Assembly (NCBI RefSeq): GCF_043226085.1
Contig: NZ_CP171225.1
Coordinates: 3,658,001-3,722,000, forward strand
DNA length: 64,000 nt
From: Amaricoccus sp003258405
GTDB taxonomy: Bacteria > Pseudomonadota > Alphaproteobacteria > Rhodobacterales > Rhodobacteraceae
Direction of reading: 5' to 3'
In this document: positions 34,987 to 45,423 of the stretch, one piece after another
How positions within the stretch are numbered: the stretch's first letter is position 1
How the letters are laid out: every line of letters begins with the position of its first letter
Notes under the pieces: model-generated
Databases searched by the model: none
The model's input: the letters and a program-made list of their open reading frames with translations, nothing else
What the model was told of the DNA's origin: nothing
Program-made: the position numbers and the translations under genes

Positions 34987-35904
34987 ATGACGGGAAGCCA
35001 CCCTGTGCGCGGCCGCTTGCTGCCGACGCTTATGGGGGCAATCGGGGTGTCCCTTTGGGCGACGGAAACGACGCTTATCACCTATACGACGGCAATTCCG
35101 CCGATCGAGACGGTGGCCCTTGCGTTCACCTTCGCTGCGCTGCTGTCGCCGCTTGCCTGGTGGGTCACCGGGGATGATCCGCTGGAGGCGTTCCGGCTGC
35201 CGCTGCGGGTCTGGGTGCTGATGGTGGGTTCGCTCGTCGGCTATCATGCCTGCATCTACTATGCGACGCAGAAGGCGCCGCCCGCACCGGCCGCGCTGCT
35301 GCAGGGCACGACGCCGCTCGTCATCGTCATCGGCTCGGCCTTCCTGCCGGGCGAACGGCTGCGCTGGTGGCATCTGGCCGGGGCCGGGCTCGGCTTCCTC
35401 GGCGTTCTGATGCTGATCGAGACCGGCGGGAACGAGGCGGTGGATGGCGGCGCGGTCTTCTATCTCGCGCTGATCGGCGGTGCCGCGGCCCTCTGGGGCC
35501 TCTACTCGATCTCGACACGGGGGCTGTCGGGCGTGCCGTCCTCGGCCCTCGGGGTCTTCTACATGCTGGCGGCCTTTCTCTGCCTTGGCCTGCATCTCTC
35601 GGTCGAGGAATGGGTGACGCCGGATCCGTCGGAGCTCGCCGCGATTGCGGGCCTCGGCATCCTTCCCATGGGGCTTGCGATCTATCTCTGGGATTACGGC
35701 TGCAAGCATGGCGACATCCAGGCGCTCGGCACGTTCTCCTATGTCGAGCCCTTCATCGGCGCGGCGCTCGTCGCGGCCTTCACCTCCGGCACGCTCGGGA
35801 CCGACATGCTCTGGTCCGGTGTGCTCGTGGTCGGCGGTGCGGTGGTCGCGAGCTCGAGCCTCTGGAAACCGGGCTCGAAGGCGGTCGTCGCGGGGCCTGC
35901 CTGA
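34987..35904 (+). CDS. EamA/DMT family transporter
   Basis: A 305-residue membrane protein with about ten hydrophobic segments in two EamA repeats; the first holds AIGVSLWATETTLITY and the second GGAAALWGLYSISTRG. EamA proteins are mostly metabolite exporters. GGAGAGAAGAG precedes ATG 34987. Position right behind a decarboxylase suggests export of its amine product or uptake of the amino acid substrate; this is inference from context. Confidence 0.9.
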   Translation: MTGSHPVRGRLLPTLMGAIGVSLWATETTLITYTTAIPPIETVALAFTFAALLSPLAWWVTGDDPLEAFRLPLRVWVLMVGSLVGYHACIYYATQKAPPAPAALLQGTTPLVIVIGSAFLPGERLRWWHLAGAGLGFLGVLMLIETGGNEAVDGGAVFYLALIGGAAALWGLYSISTRGLSGVPSSALGVFYMLAAFLCLGLHLSVEEWVTPDPSELAAIAGLGILPMGLAIYLWDYGCKHGDIQALGTFSYVEPFIGAALVAAFTSGTLGTDMLWSGVLVVGGAVVASSSLWKPGSKAVVAGPA

Positions 35905-36047
35905 AGGGGCGCAAACCGGGCAGGCGCCACGGTGTGCGAACATGAAAGATCCTTAATGTTGCCGAGAGGCGCTTTTCATGTCGCGGCACGATCTTGAGCT
36001 TCGACGCGCGGCAAGATGCGCGCGAGAGACAAGAGGTGTTATCCGAC

Positions 36048-37505
<1,458 letters not shown>

Positions 37506-37519
37506 GGCTTTCGAGCCGA

Positions 37520-37568
37520 TGCGCCGCGGACGGGACCGCTCCCCTGCTCCCTGGTCCCGCCCGGCGCA
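37520..37568 (+). terminator. Bipartite stem-loop after degP
   Basis: Outer stem TGCGCCG/CGGCGCA (37520-37526 with 37562-37568) and inner stem CGGGACC/GGTCCCG (37531-37537 with 37553-37559), 14 bases after the degP stop. No U-run follows, so it may act as an mRNA 3' end stabiliser or a non-canonical terminator. Confidence 0.55.
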
Positions 37569-37655
37569 TCCCCCACCGTCGGGGCAGTGCCCGGCTCCGC
37601 CACCCCGGAGGGTCTTGTCTTCCCCCTCTGCGGGTCGGGTGCTGCCCCGATCTTT

Positions 37656-37673
37656 TTCCGGCCGCGGCCGGAA
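37656..37673. promoter_or_regulatory. 18-bp perfect palindrome in the degP-regulator gap
   Basis: TTCCGGCCGCGGCCGGAA is fully symmetric and preceded by a T run (37653-37657). It lies 109 bases before the response regulator start and is a candidate operator or a hairpin; no T-run lies on its 3' side. Confidence 0.4.
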
Positions 37674-37731
37674 GGAACCAACACTCTGGAATACACCTTT
37701 TCTTCGCGACCTGCGCAGACAAGGATGAGAC

Positions 37732-37759
37732 CGGGCGGCGGGCCAGCGCCGCCCGTTTT
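37732..37759 (+). terminator. Intrinsic terminator directly upstream of the response regulator gene
   Basis: Perfect 9-bp stem CGGGCGGCG/CGCCGCCCG with loop GGCCAG, followed by TTTTG. It ends only 23 bases before the ATG of the response regulator, immediately before its Shine-Dalgarno. It could end degP transcripts or act as an attenuator for the regulator operon. Confidence 0.75.
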
Positions 37760-37781
37760 GACTTAAGGAAAGGATGGAGCG

Positions 37782-38465
37782 ATGTCGCGGCGGATCCTGG
37801 TTGTCGAGGATGACGGAGAGACACGGGACTATCTCTCGAAGGGGCTGCGCGAGGCTGGCTATGCGGTCGAGGCCACGGGGCTCGGCCGCGAGGGGCTGAT
37901 GCACGCGCTCGATGGCGGCTTCGATGCGATGGTGCTTGACCGGATGTTGCCCGATCTCGACGGTCTCTCGCTCCTGCGCTCGGCCCGTGCGGCGGGCGTA
38001 CGCGCCCCGGCGATCCTCCTGACCGCGATGAGCGCGATCGACGAGCGGGTGCGCGGTCTCCGCGCCGGGGCGGACGACTACATGGTGAAGCCGTTTTCCT
38101 TCGCCGAGCTTTCGGCCCGGCTCGAGGCCGTGCTCCGCCGGCCCGGCGAGACGAAGCCGGAGGAGACGCGCCTTGTCTGCGGCGATCTCGAACTCGATCT
38201 CATTGCGCGTTGTGCGGCGCGGGGCGGGCGGCAGATCGACCTCCTGCCGCGGGAGTTCCAGATGCTCGAATACCTGATGCGCCGGAAGGGGCGGGTGGTC
38301 ACTCGCACGATGCTGCTCGAGGGGATCTGGGATTATCGTTTCGACCCCAAGACCAACGTGATCGACGTCCACATCAGCCGGCTGCGGCGCAAGATCGACG
38401 GCGAGGACGAGAAGCCGCTCATTCGCACGGTGCGGGGCAGCGGTTACACGCTGTCGGATCAGTGA
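37782..38465 (+). CDS. OmpR family response regulator
   Basis: A 227-residue two-component regulator: receiver domain with acidic pair VVEDD, phospho-acceptor Asp 53 (MVLDRMLPD) and KPFSFAEL, then a winged-helix DNA-binding domain (LPREFQMLEYLMRRKGRVVTR and HISRLRRKIDG). GGAAAGGATGGAG precedes ATG 37782. It overlaps the kinase gene by four bases. With degP upstream it probably belongs to an envelope-stress system, analogous in arrangement to CpxR or FeuP. Confidence 0.94.
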   Translation: MSRRILVVEDDGETRDYLSKGLREAGYAVEATGLGREGLMHALDGGFDAMVLDRMLPDLDGLSLLRSARAAGVRAPAILLTAMSAIDERVRGLRAGADDYMVKPFSFAELSARLEAVLRRPGETKPEETRLVCGDLELDLIARCAARGGRQIDLLPREFQMLEYLMRRKGRVVTRTMLLEGIWDYRFDPKTNVIDVHISRLRRKIDGEDEKPLIRTVRGSGYTLSDQ

Positions 38466-39841
38466 GCCTGCGCCGCTCCGCCGCTGCGCGGCTGATCGTC
38501 GCGCATCTGGTGATGGTCGCGGCATCGACCGCGCTGGTGCTGGGCTTTCTCTACTGGCGGGTGGGCGGCGTGATCGACACCGAGCAGCGCGCGGTGGTCG
38601 AGGCCGAGATCCGGGGGCTGGCTGACGACTACAACCGGGCGGGTATCTCGGGGCTCGCCCGCGCGATTGACACCCGGCTCGCCCAGCCCCAGACCCGTGA
38701 TGCCATCTATCTGCTGGCGGATGCGCACGGACGGCGCATCGCGGGCAATCTTGCCGGCTGGCCGCCCACCGTCGCGCCCGATACCGGATGGTCGACGCTC
38801 TCGCTCTTCCGGCTCGACCGCAACCGGCCAACCGAGATCTCGGCGCTCGCGGTGCGCCTGCCGGGAAAGGAGCTTCTGCTGGTCGGGCGCGATGTGGCGG
38901 CGCGGGCGGCGTTCGACCGGGTACTCGGGCGCGCGGTGATCTGGGCCATTCTTGCGATGACGCTGCTCTCGCTTGCGACCGGCTGGGCAATGGTCCGCCT
39001 CATGCGGCGTCGGATCGGCGCGATCGACGGCGCGGCGCGGGCGATCATGGGGGGCGATCTCGCCAGCCGGGTGCCGTTGCGCCACAGTGGCGACGAGTTT
39101 GACCGGCTGGCGGACACGCTCAACGCGATGCTCGAGCGGATCGAGACGCTGGTCCGCGACCTCCGCACGGTGACGGACAGCCTGGCCCATGATCTCAGGA
39201 GCCCGCTCGGGCGGCTCGTGCGGCACCTGCGCGATGCCCAGGCGGAGGGGCTCGACAGGGAGGCGCGTATCGGATTGATCGGGCAGGCCGAGGCGGAGGC
39301 CGAAACGGTGCTTTCGACCGCGACGGCGCTGCTCGATATCTCGCGCGTGGAGGCCGGCATCGGAGCCGAGCAGTTCGAGCCGGTCGATCTGGCGGCGCTC
39401 GCCCGCGACATGGCGGATCTCTATGGCGCGGTGGCGGAGGAGCAGGGCATCTCGATTGCGGTTGCGGCCGGGGATGATGGCCCGGTTGTCGAGGGGCACG
39501 CCCAGCTTCTGGCGCAGGCTGCCTCGAACCTCATCGACAATGCGCTGAAGCATGCGCCCGAAGGCAGCACCGTCACGATCTCGGTGACGGCGGGCGAGGG
39601 GGAGGCGGAATTCGCCGTTGCCGACTGCGGCCCCGGCATTCCGGCGGAGGAAAGGGCGCGGGCGGTGGAGCGTTTCGTGCGGCTCGATCCGAGCCGGGGT
39701 GGCAATGGCGCGGGGCTTGGCCTTGCGCTCGTCGCGGCGGTGGCACGGATGCATGGCGCCGCGCTGCGCCTCGAGGACAACGCGCCCGGACTGCGGGTGC
39801 TGATCGCCTTCAACACGCCCGGCGTTCAGGCCGGACCGTAG
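38462..39841 (+). CDS. Sensor histidine kinase, partner of the upstream regulator
   Basis: A 459-residue membrane kinase. Membrane segments lie about 12-32 and 158-180 around a sensor domain of about 125 residues, followed by HAMP, HisKA with SLAHDLRSPLGRL (phospho-accepting His), and the ATPase boxes NLIDNALKHAPEG, DCGPGIP and GAGLGLALV. GTG 38462 overlaps the regulator stop as GTGA, so the pair is co-translated. Its 3' end overlaps the convergent TetR gene by 16 bases. Confidence 0.93.
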   Translation: MSLRRSAAARLIVAHLVMVAASTALVLGFLYWRVGGVIDTEQRAVVEAEIRGLADDYNRAGISGLARAIDTRLAQPQTRDAIYLLADAHGRRIAGNLAGWPPTVAPDTGWSTLSLFRLDRNRPTEISALAVRLPGKELLLVGRDVAARAAFDRVLGRAVIWAILAMTLLSLATGWAMVRLMRRRIGAIDGAARAIMGGDLASRVPLRHSGDEFDRLADTLNAMLERIETLVRDLRTVTDSLAHDLRSPLGRLVRHLRDAQAEGLDREARIGLIGQAEAEAETVLSTATALLDISRVEAGIGAEQFEPVDLAALARDMADLYGAVAEEQGISIAVAAGDDGPVVEGHAQLLAQAASNLIDNALKHAPEGSTVTISVTAGEGEAEFAVADCGPGIPAEERARAVERFVRLDPSRGGNGAGLGLALVAAVARMHGAALRLEDNAPGLRVLIAFNTPGVQAGP

Positions 39842-40464
39842 GCTGCCATGAAGGTCCGGACAGCGGCGCGGGCGATCTTCTCGGTCCGCTCCGCATCCGG
39901 CGGATCGAAGGAGGCAAGCGTGCCGATGAGGACAGGATGATTGCACATGCCGAGAAACTGCCAGGCGGCGGCATCGGTATCCTCGATGCTGAGCCGGCCG
40001 CGCGCAACCTCGCTCGTGAGATAGGCGCTCAGACGGTTCGCGCCGTGGGCTGGCCCGGCGCGGTAGAAATCCTGGGCCACCTCGGGGAAACGCTCCGAGG
40101 CGCCGATCACCATGCGCAGGAGCGCGATGTTCTCGGGCGAGGTCAGCTTCGCGATCAGTGCCTTGCCGAATTCCTCAAGCACTTCCTCAACCGCGCGGCC
40201 GTCGCTTTCGAAGGCAAGCAGCCGCTCGGCGGTCTTGCGGCGCGTTTCGTTTATGAGGGCGGAGAAGAGCGCCTCCTTGCTGTCGAAATAGACGTAGAGC
40301 GTGCCTTTCGAGACGCCAGCCTCTCGGGCGATTGCGCCCATGCTTGCTGCATCGAAGCCGTGCGCCATGAAGCTGCGCCGCGCGCCTTCGAGGATCTGCT
40401 GGCGTTTGGCGTTCTCCTGGTCGGGGCCGGCCGATGGTGGGGGGCCCTTGTGCTTCGCGAACAT
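39826..40464 (-). CDS. TetR/AcrR family repressor of the adjacent efflux pump
   Basis: A 212-residue regulator: HTH region IAREAGVSKGTLYVYFDSKEAL near 40-60, then a TetR_C-type ligand domain with LLRMVIGASERFPEVAQDFY. ATG 40464 follows GGAGGCGGG; further upstream in-frame starts would translate the operators and are rejected. Divergent from the HlyD/EmrB genes; two identical half-site palindromes lie between, so it most likely represses the pump and itself. Confidence 0.92.
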   Translation of the reverse strand: MFAKHKGPPPSAGPDQENAKRQQILEGARRSFMAHGFDAASMGAIAREAGVSKGTLYVYFDSKEALFSALINETRRKTAERLLAFESDGRAVEEVLEEFGKALIAKLTSPENIALLRMVIGASERFPEVAQDFYRAGPAHGANRLSAYLTSEVARGRLSIEDTDAAAWQFLGMCNHPVLIGTLASFDPPDAERTEKIARAAVRTFMAAYGPA

Positions 40465-40534
40465 CTTCCCGCCTCCTCCTCTTCGTTCTCTCAGGCCGCC
40501 TTGCCAGCAATCCTGCCACACCTGGCGCCTGCAT

Positions 40535-40553
40535 TGACCGAACCGTTCGGTCA
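40535..40553. promoter_or_regulatory. TetR operator, site 1 (perfect 9-1-9 palindrome)
   Basis: TGACCGAAC-C-GTTCGGTCA, fully symmetric, centre 40544. It lies on the tetR side, 71 bases before the tetR start. Confidence 0.9.
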
Positions 40554-40591
40554 TCTTGATTTCGTATCTCTGTTGCATTAAGTCAAGTGCC

Positions 40592-40610
40592 TGACCGAAC
40601 GGTTCGGTCA
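40592..40610. promoter_or_regulatory. TetR operator, site 2 (perfect 9-1-9 palindrome)
   Basis: TGACCGAAC-G-GTTCGGTCA, centre 40601, 57 bases from site 1. It abuts CATAAT (40609-40614), a good -10 element for the efflux genes, and a TTGACT (-35-like, minus strand, at 40581-40586) for tetR lies between the two sites. Confidence 0.9.
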
Positions 40611-40655
40611 TAATGAAATTCCGGTTCTGACGAGCCGGTGACGGGGAGTCAGGAC

Positions 40656-41849
40656 ATGCCGAGAGATCATGTGACCGGCGAGGGACTGGATGGGCGCACG
40701 GACGCGGAGACCGCTCTGCGCAACGATGCCTCCCCCGGCGCGGGCCGGACGGAAGCCGCGGGAGGGCCGCCCGACAGCAGCGAGGCCCCGGCCTCGCGTG
40801 GCAGACGTAAACGCACGGTCCTGGCCGTCATAGGGCTTGTGGCCCTCGCTGGCATCGCCTGGTTCGGCTACGATTACTGGACGGTCGGGCGCTTCGAGGT
40901 GAGCACCGATGATGCCTATGTCGAGGCCGATTTCGCGATCCTGTCTCCTAAGGTCACCGCCTACGTCGCCTCGGTTCCGGCCAAGGCCAACAGCGCGGTG
41001 AAGGCCGGCGACCCGCTTGTCGTGCTCGATGACGGGGACTACCGCAACGCTCTCGAATCGGCGCAGGCCGACCTTGCCTCTCAGAAGGCCTCGATCGATC
41101 GGATCGGCCTTCAGCTTGGCGCGGCGGATGCCGCCATCACCCAGGCCAAGGCAAAACTCGATGCCGCGCGCGCCGATGCCGTCCAGACTGCGGCGGACCT
41201 TGCCCGCTACGAGCGGCTCGTGAAAACGGATGTGGCGACCGAACAGCGGGTCGAATCGGCCCGTGCCTCCGATGCATCGGCACGGGCTGCGGTCACCGAA
41301 GCGGAAGCCGGCATTGCCACGGCCGAAGCCGATCGTGAGGTCGTGATCGCACAGAAGGCGGAGGCCGAGGCCGCGCTTCCGAAGCTCGACGCCAATGTCG
41401 AACAGGCCCAGCGCAATCTGGATGCGACCGTGTTGCGCGCGCCCGTTGACGGGATCGTCGGCAACCTTTCCGTCGCGCAGGGTGATTTCGTCACGCCCGG
41501 CAAGCGGCTGCTGGCGGTCGTTCCGATGGGGCAGATTTATGTCGAGGCGAACTTCAAGGAAACCCAGATCGCCGAGCTCGCGCCCGGCACCAAGGTTGAT
41601 CTTTCGGTCGATGCGTTCCCGGATCGCCATGTCGAAGGCCAAGTGGAGGGCATCTCGCCCGCGTCCGGCGCGGTCTTCAGCCTGCTGCCGCCGGAAAACG
41701 CGACCGGCAACTTCACCAAGATCGTGCAGCGCGTGCCGGTCCGGGTGAACGTGCCCGCCGACATCGCCGCCGAGGGCTGGCTGCGGCCGGGCCTCTCGGT
41801 CACCGTCACGGCCGACACCCGCACGACACCTGAGGCGGCGCAGCACTAG
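40656..41849 (+). CDS. HlyD/EmrA family membrane fusion protein
   Basis: A 397-residue periplasmic adaptor of a multidrug efflux pump. A polar N-terminus of about 45 residues precedes one membrane segment (about 46-66), then the lipoyl half-motif DDAYVEADFAILSPKVTAYV, a long alanine/glutamate-rich coiled coil (about 125-245) and the second half-motif TVLRAPVDGIVGN. ATG 40656 after GGGGAG is used; GTG 40638 is an alternative. Operon with the EmrB-like transporter 39 bases downstream. Confidence 0.93.
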   Translation: MPRDHVTGEGLDGRTDAETALRNDASPGAGRTEAAGGPPDSSEAPASRGRRKRTVLAVIGLVALAGIAWFGYDYWTVGRFEVSTDDAYVEADFAILSPKVTAYVASVPAKANSAVKAGDPLVVLDDGDYRNALESAQADLASQKASIDRIGLQLGAADAAITQAKAKLDAARADAVQTAADLARYERLVKTDVATEQRVESARASDASARAAVTEAEAGIATAEADREVVIAQKAEAEAALPKLDANVEQAQRNLDATVLRAPVDGIVGNLSVAQGDFVTPGKRLLAVVPMGQIYVEANFKETQIAELAPGTKVDLSVDAFPDRHVEGQVEGISPASGAVFSLLPPENATGNFTKIVQRVPVRVNVPADIAAEGWLRPGLSVTVTADTRTTPEAAQH

Positions 41850-41888
41850 CGCCGCCCGGACATCCCCGCGCCGGAAGGATACCCAGAC

Positions 41889-43439
41889 ATGCAGTCGGAA
41901 ATGCCCGTCACGCCGCGGCGGCTCATCGCGTTTCTCGCGCTCGTCTTCGGCATGTTCATGGCGATCCTCGACATCCAGATCGTCTCCTCCTCGCTTTCCG
42001 AAATTCAGGCCGGGCTCTCGGCCGGGCCGGACGAGATCTCCTGGGTGCAGACGAGCTATCTGATCGCGGAAGTCATCATGATTCCGCTGTCAGGCTATCT
42101 CTCCCGCGCGCTCTCGACGCGGGTACTCTTCACCATCTCGGCGGCGGGCTTCACGCTCGCGAGCGTGCTCTGTGCGACCGCGACGACGATCAACGAGATG
42201 ATCGTCTACCGCGCCTTTCAGGGCTTCATCGGCGGCGGCATGATCCCGACGGCCTTTGCGGCCTCCTATACCGTCTTCCCGAAGAAGTATCAGGGCGCGG
42301 TGATGGCCCTCGTCGGTCTGACCGTGACACTTGCCCCGACTGTCGGGCCGACCATCGGGGGCTATCTCACCGAGCTCTTCTCCTGGCACTGGCTCTTTCT
42401 TGTCAACGTGATCCCCGGCATCGCCGCGACCGTGCTCGCCTGGACCCTGGTCGATTTCGACGAGCCGGAGATGAGCCTGCTCAGGAACATTGACCTGATT
42501 GGCCTTTCCGCGATGGCGATCTTCCTGGGAAGTCTCGAATACGTGCTGGAGGAAGGCCAGCGGAACGACTGGTTCCAGGATTCGACGATCGCGTTTCTCG
42601 CCCTCGTCTCGATTGTATCCGGCACGCTCTTCTTCTGGCGCACCTTCCGGGTGAAGATCCCGATCATCGATCTCGGCGCCTTCCGCGACCGGAATTTCGC
42701 GGTCGGCTCGATCATGACCTTCGTGCTCGGGATCGGGCTTTACGGCCTGACGTATCTCTATCCGCTCTTTCTGGCGCGTGTGCGCGGCTACAACGCGCTC
42801 GAAATCGGCGAAACGGTCTTCGTGAGCGGCGCCTTCATGTTCCTTGCCGCACCGGTGGTGGGGATGCTCTCCCGCAAGACGGATCCGCGGCGGCTGATCT
42901 TCATGGGGCTGCTCGGCTTCACGATCTCCTGCGTCGAGCTCCACCCGATCACCGCGGACTGGGCCTTCGGCGAACTCTTCTGGCCGCAGGCGCTGCGCGG
43001 GGTCTCGCTCATGTTCTGCATGGTGCCGATCAATCTCGTTGCCCTCGGCACGCTGCCACCGGACCGGATCAAGAACGCCAGCGGTCTCTTCAATCTCATG
43101 CGCAACCTCGGCGGGGCTTTCGGGCTCGCAGGGATCAACACGGTGCTCCAGAACCGTCTCGATCTCCATGCAGAACGGCTGGCCGAGAGCCTGCGATGGG
43201 GGGCGCCGCTCGCCGAGGAACGTCTGACAACGATGACGCAGGCGTTTACCCCCACCTTGGGCAGCAATGCAGGACAGGCGGCCCTGCAGCAGCTTTCCGG
43301 CATGGTGAACCAGCAGGCCACGGTGATGGCCTTCGCCGACATCTTCATCATTCTCGCGGTGATCTTTTCCGCGATGCTCGTGATGGTGCCCTTCGTGCAG
43401 CGGCCCGAGCCGGCTGCGGGCGGCGCCCCGGCGCATTGA
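41889..43439 (+). CDS. DHA2 family MFS transporter, EmrB/QacA type
   Basis: A 516-residue drug:proton antiporter with about 14 membrane segments. The DHA2 signature is seen: MAILDIQIVSSSL at the first segment, SWVQTSYLIAEVIMIPLSG and the motif-C-like APTVGPTIGGYL. Works with the preceding HlyD-type adaptor to export hydrophobic compounds across both membranes. GGAAGG precedes ATG 41889. Controlled through the operators in front of the adaptor gene. Confidence 0.95.
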   Translation: MQSEMPVTPRRLIAFLALVFGMFMAILDIQIVSSSLSEIQAGLSAGPDEISWVQTSYLIAEVIMIPLSGYLSRALSTRVLFTISAAGFTLASVLCATATTINEMIVYRAFQGFIGGGMIPTAFAASYTVFPKKYQGAVMALVGLTVTLAPTVGPTIGGYLTELFSWHWLFLVNVIPGIAATVLAWTLVDFDEPEMSLLRNIDLIGLSAMAIFLGSLEYVLEEGQRNDWFQDSTIAFLALVSIVSGTLFFWRTFRVKIPIIDLGAFRDRNFAVGSIMTFVLGIGLYGLTYLYPLFLARVRGYNALEIGETVFVSGAFMFLAAPVVGMLSRKTDPRRLIFMGLLGFTISCVELHPITADWAFGELFWPQALRGVSLMFCMVPINLVALGTLPPDRIKNASGLFNLMRNLGGAFGLAGINTVLQNRLDLHAERLAESLRWGAPLAEERLTTMTQAFTPTLGSNAGQAALQQLSGMVNQQATVMAFADIFIILAVIFSAMLVMVPFVQRPEPAAGGAPAH

Positions 43440-43463
43440 GCAAGGCGGGCGCGGGATGGAACA

Positions 43464-43495
43464 AGGCCCGGCGCAGGGCGCGCCGGGCCTCTTTT
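43464..43495 (+). terminator. Intrinsic terminator after the efflux operon
   Basis: Perfect 11-bp stem AGGCCCGGCGC/GCGCCGGGCCT with loop AGGGC, followed by CTTTTC, located 24 bases after the EmrB-like stop and before the convergent livM stop. It may also work for livM from the other side. Confidence 0.85.
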
Positions 43496-43553
43496 CGTTC
43501 GGGAGCTTGCCTGACTGCCTCTGTCCCACCACAGGCGGCGGGGCAGAGGCCGG

Positions 43554-44477
43554 TCAGAAGGATCGCTTCAGGAACTCGCGGATCTCGCCGACGATGCCGC
43601 GCCGGAAGGCGATCACGCAGATGATGAAGATGACGCCGATCACCACCGGCACCCAGGCCGAGAGCGGCCCGGAGGCGAGGTAGTTCTGCAGCGTCACGAT
43701 CAGGGCGGCGCCGACTGCGGGGCCGGGCAGGGTGCCGAGGCCACCGAGCAGTGTCATCAGCACCACCTCGCCCGACATGTGCCAGTGCACATCCGTGAGC
43801 GAGGCAAGCTGGAAGACAACGGTCTTCGTTGCGCCGGCAAGTCCTGCGAGCGTTGCGGAAAGCACGAAGGCGAGCAGCTTGTAGCGGTCGACATCGTAGC
43901 CGAGCGAGACGGCGCGTGGCTCGTTGTCGCGGATCGCGCGCAGGATCTGACCGAAGGGCGAATGCACGGCCCGGGCGATGATGAGATACCCGATCAGGAA
44001 GATCCCGAGCACGAAGTAATACATCGCCATGTTGTCCTGCAGCCCGATCATGCCGAGGAAGCTGCCGCGCGGCACGCCCTGCAGGCCGTTCTCTCCGCCG
44101 GAGAAGCGGGCGGAGATGAAGAAGAAATAGACCATCTGCGCGAGCGCGAGGGTGATCATCGCGAAGTAGATCCCCTGCCGGCGGATCGCGAGAGCACCGA
44201 CGGCCACGCCGAGAAGCCCGGCCGAGACCGCGCCGACGAGGATGCCGAGTTCGGTCGGCAAGCCCCAGACCTTGAGCGCATGCCCGGTGATATAGGCCGC
44301 CCCGCCGAAGAAGGCTGCGTGTCCGAAGCTCAGCAAGCCGCCATAGCCGAGGATCAGGTTGAAGGCGCAGGCAAAGAGCGCAAAGCAGAGCAGCTTCATC
44401 AGGAAGACGGGATAGATGAAGTGCGGCGCGATGAGGAGGAGTGCTATCACGGCGCCATAGGCAAGAATGCGTGTCAT
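43554..44477 (-). CDS. livM: Branched-chain amino acid-type ABC transporter permease LivM
   Basis: A 307-residue inner-membrane permease with about eight to ten membrane segments and the LivM-type sequence GYGGLLSFGHAAFFGGAAYITG and, in the loop contacting the ATPase, LRAIRDNEPRAVSLGYD. ATG 44477 is used; the frame continues upstream only as an antisense-like shadow of livH. Last gene of a six-gene minus-strand operon. Confidence 0.94.
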   Translation of the reverse strand: MTRILAYGAVIALLLIAPHFIYPVFLMKLLCFALFACAFNLILGYGGLLSFGHAAFFGGAAYITGHALKVWGLPTELGILVGAVSAGLLGVAVGALAIRRQGIYFAMITLALAQMVYFFFISARFSGGENGLQGVPRGSFLGMIGLQDNMAMYYFVLGIFLIGYLIIARAVHSPFGQILRAIRDNEPRAVSLGYDVDRYKLLAFVLSATLAGLAGATKTVVFQLASLTDVHWHMSGEVVLMTLLGGLGTLPGPAVGAALIVTLQNYLASGPLSAWVPVVIGVIFIICVIAFRRGIVGEIREFLKRSF

Positions 44478-44488
44478 GGCTTGCTCCC

Positions 44489-45379
44489 TCACGTTGCCCG
44501 GCCGAAGAGGCCGGCGGGGCGCAGTACCAGAACGATCGCCATCACCACGAAGATCACCGTCGCCGAGGCTTCGGGCCAGAAGACGCGGGTGAGGCCCTCG
44601 ATGACGCCCATGGAGAGGCCGGTGACGACCGCGCCCATGATCGAGCCCATGCCGCCGATCACCACGACCGCGAAGACCACGATGATGAGGTTCGAACCCA
44701 TGAGCGGGTTCACCTGGGTAATCGGTGCGGCCAGCACACCGGCGAAAGCGGCGAGTGCCACGCCATAGCCGTAGGCCAGCGTGGTGAGCAGCGGCACGTT
44801 CACCCCGAAGGCCTGCAGCAGGCTCGGGTTCTCGGTGCCGGCGCGCAGGTAAGCCCCCATGCGCGTGCGCTCGAAGAGCCACCAGGTGAAGAGGCAGATT
44901 GCCAACGAGGCGACAACGACCCAGCCGCGATACCAGGGCAGGAACATGAAACCGAGATTGACACCGCCCGAGAGCGCTGCCGGGGTCGGGAACGGCATTC
45001 CCGAGGCGCCGAAGAACTTCACGAACGTCCCTTCGATCACCAGCGCGAGCCCGAAGGTGAGCAGGAGCCCGTAGAGGTGGTCGACACCGGTGAGACGGCG
45101 CAGCAGGAAGCGCTCGATCAGGATGCCGAAGGCGCCGACGATGATCGGCGCGACGATCAGCGCACCCCAGTAGCCGATGCCGAGATGCTGCGCGAGAAAC
45201 CATGCCGCGAAGGCGCCGAGCATGTAGAGCGCACCATGGGCGAAATTCACGATATTGAGCAGCCCGAAGATGACCGCGAGGCCAAGCGACAGAACCGCAT
45301 AGAAGGCGCCGTTGATCAGGCCGATCAACAGCTGCCCGAGCAATGCCTGGATCGGCACGCCCAGAATCTGGATCATCAT
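44489..45379 (-). CDS. livH: Branched-chain amino acid-type ABC transporter permease LivH
   Basis: A 296-residue permease, about eight membrane segments, with LINGAFYAVLSLGLAVIFGLLNIVNFAHGALYM at its N-terminus (here described in part as the family's GLxxIFGxLNxxNFAHG motif) and the ATPase-contact EENPSLLQAFGVN-like loop (TENPSLLQAFGVN). Two adjacent ATG codons (45379, 45376) can serve as start. 11 bases separate it from livM. Confidence 0.94.
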   Translation of the reverse strand: MMIQILGVPIQALLGQLLIGLINGAFYAVLSLGLAVIFGLLNIVNFAHGALYMLGAFAAWFLAQHLGIGYWGALIVAPIIVGAFGILIERFLLRRLTGVDHLYGLLLTFGLALVIEGTFVKFFGASGMPFPTPAALSGGVNLGFMFLPWYRGWVVVASLAICLFTWWLFERTRMGAYLRAGTENPSLLQAFGVNVPLLTTLAYGYGVALAAFAGVLAAPITQVNPLMGSNLIIVVFAVVVIGGMGSIMGAVVTGLSMGVIEGLTRVFWPEASATVIFVVMAIVLVLRPAGLFGRAT

Positions 45380-45423
45380 TTCGGATAAGCTCCCCTTGTC
45401 AGCACCCGAACTCCGAGAGGTGG

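Noticed and set aside
37656..37673. 18-bp palindrome as intrinsic terminator
   Set aside because: Its T-run is on the 5' side for plus-strand transcription and gives an A-run on the 3' side for the minus strand, so it lacks a U-tract in either direction; kept only as a possible operator.
44690..44710. GTTCGAACCC, tRNA T-arm-like sequence
   Set aside because: It is inside livH in frame and no cloverleaf can be drawn around it.
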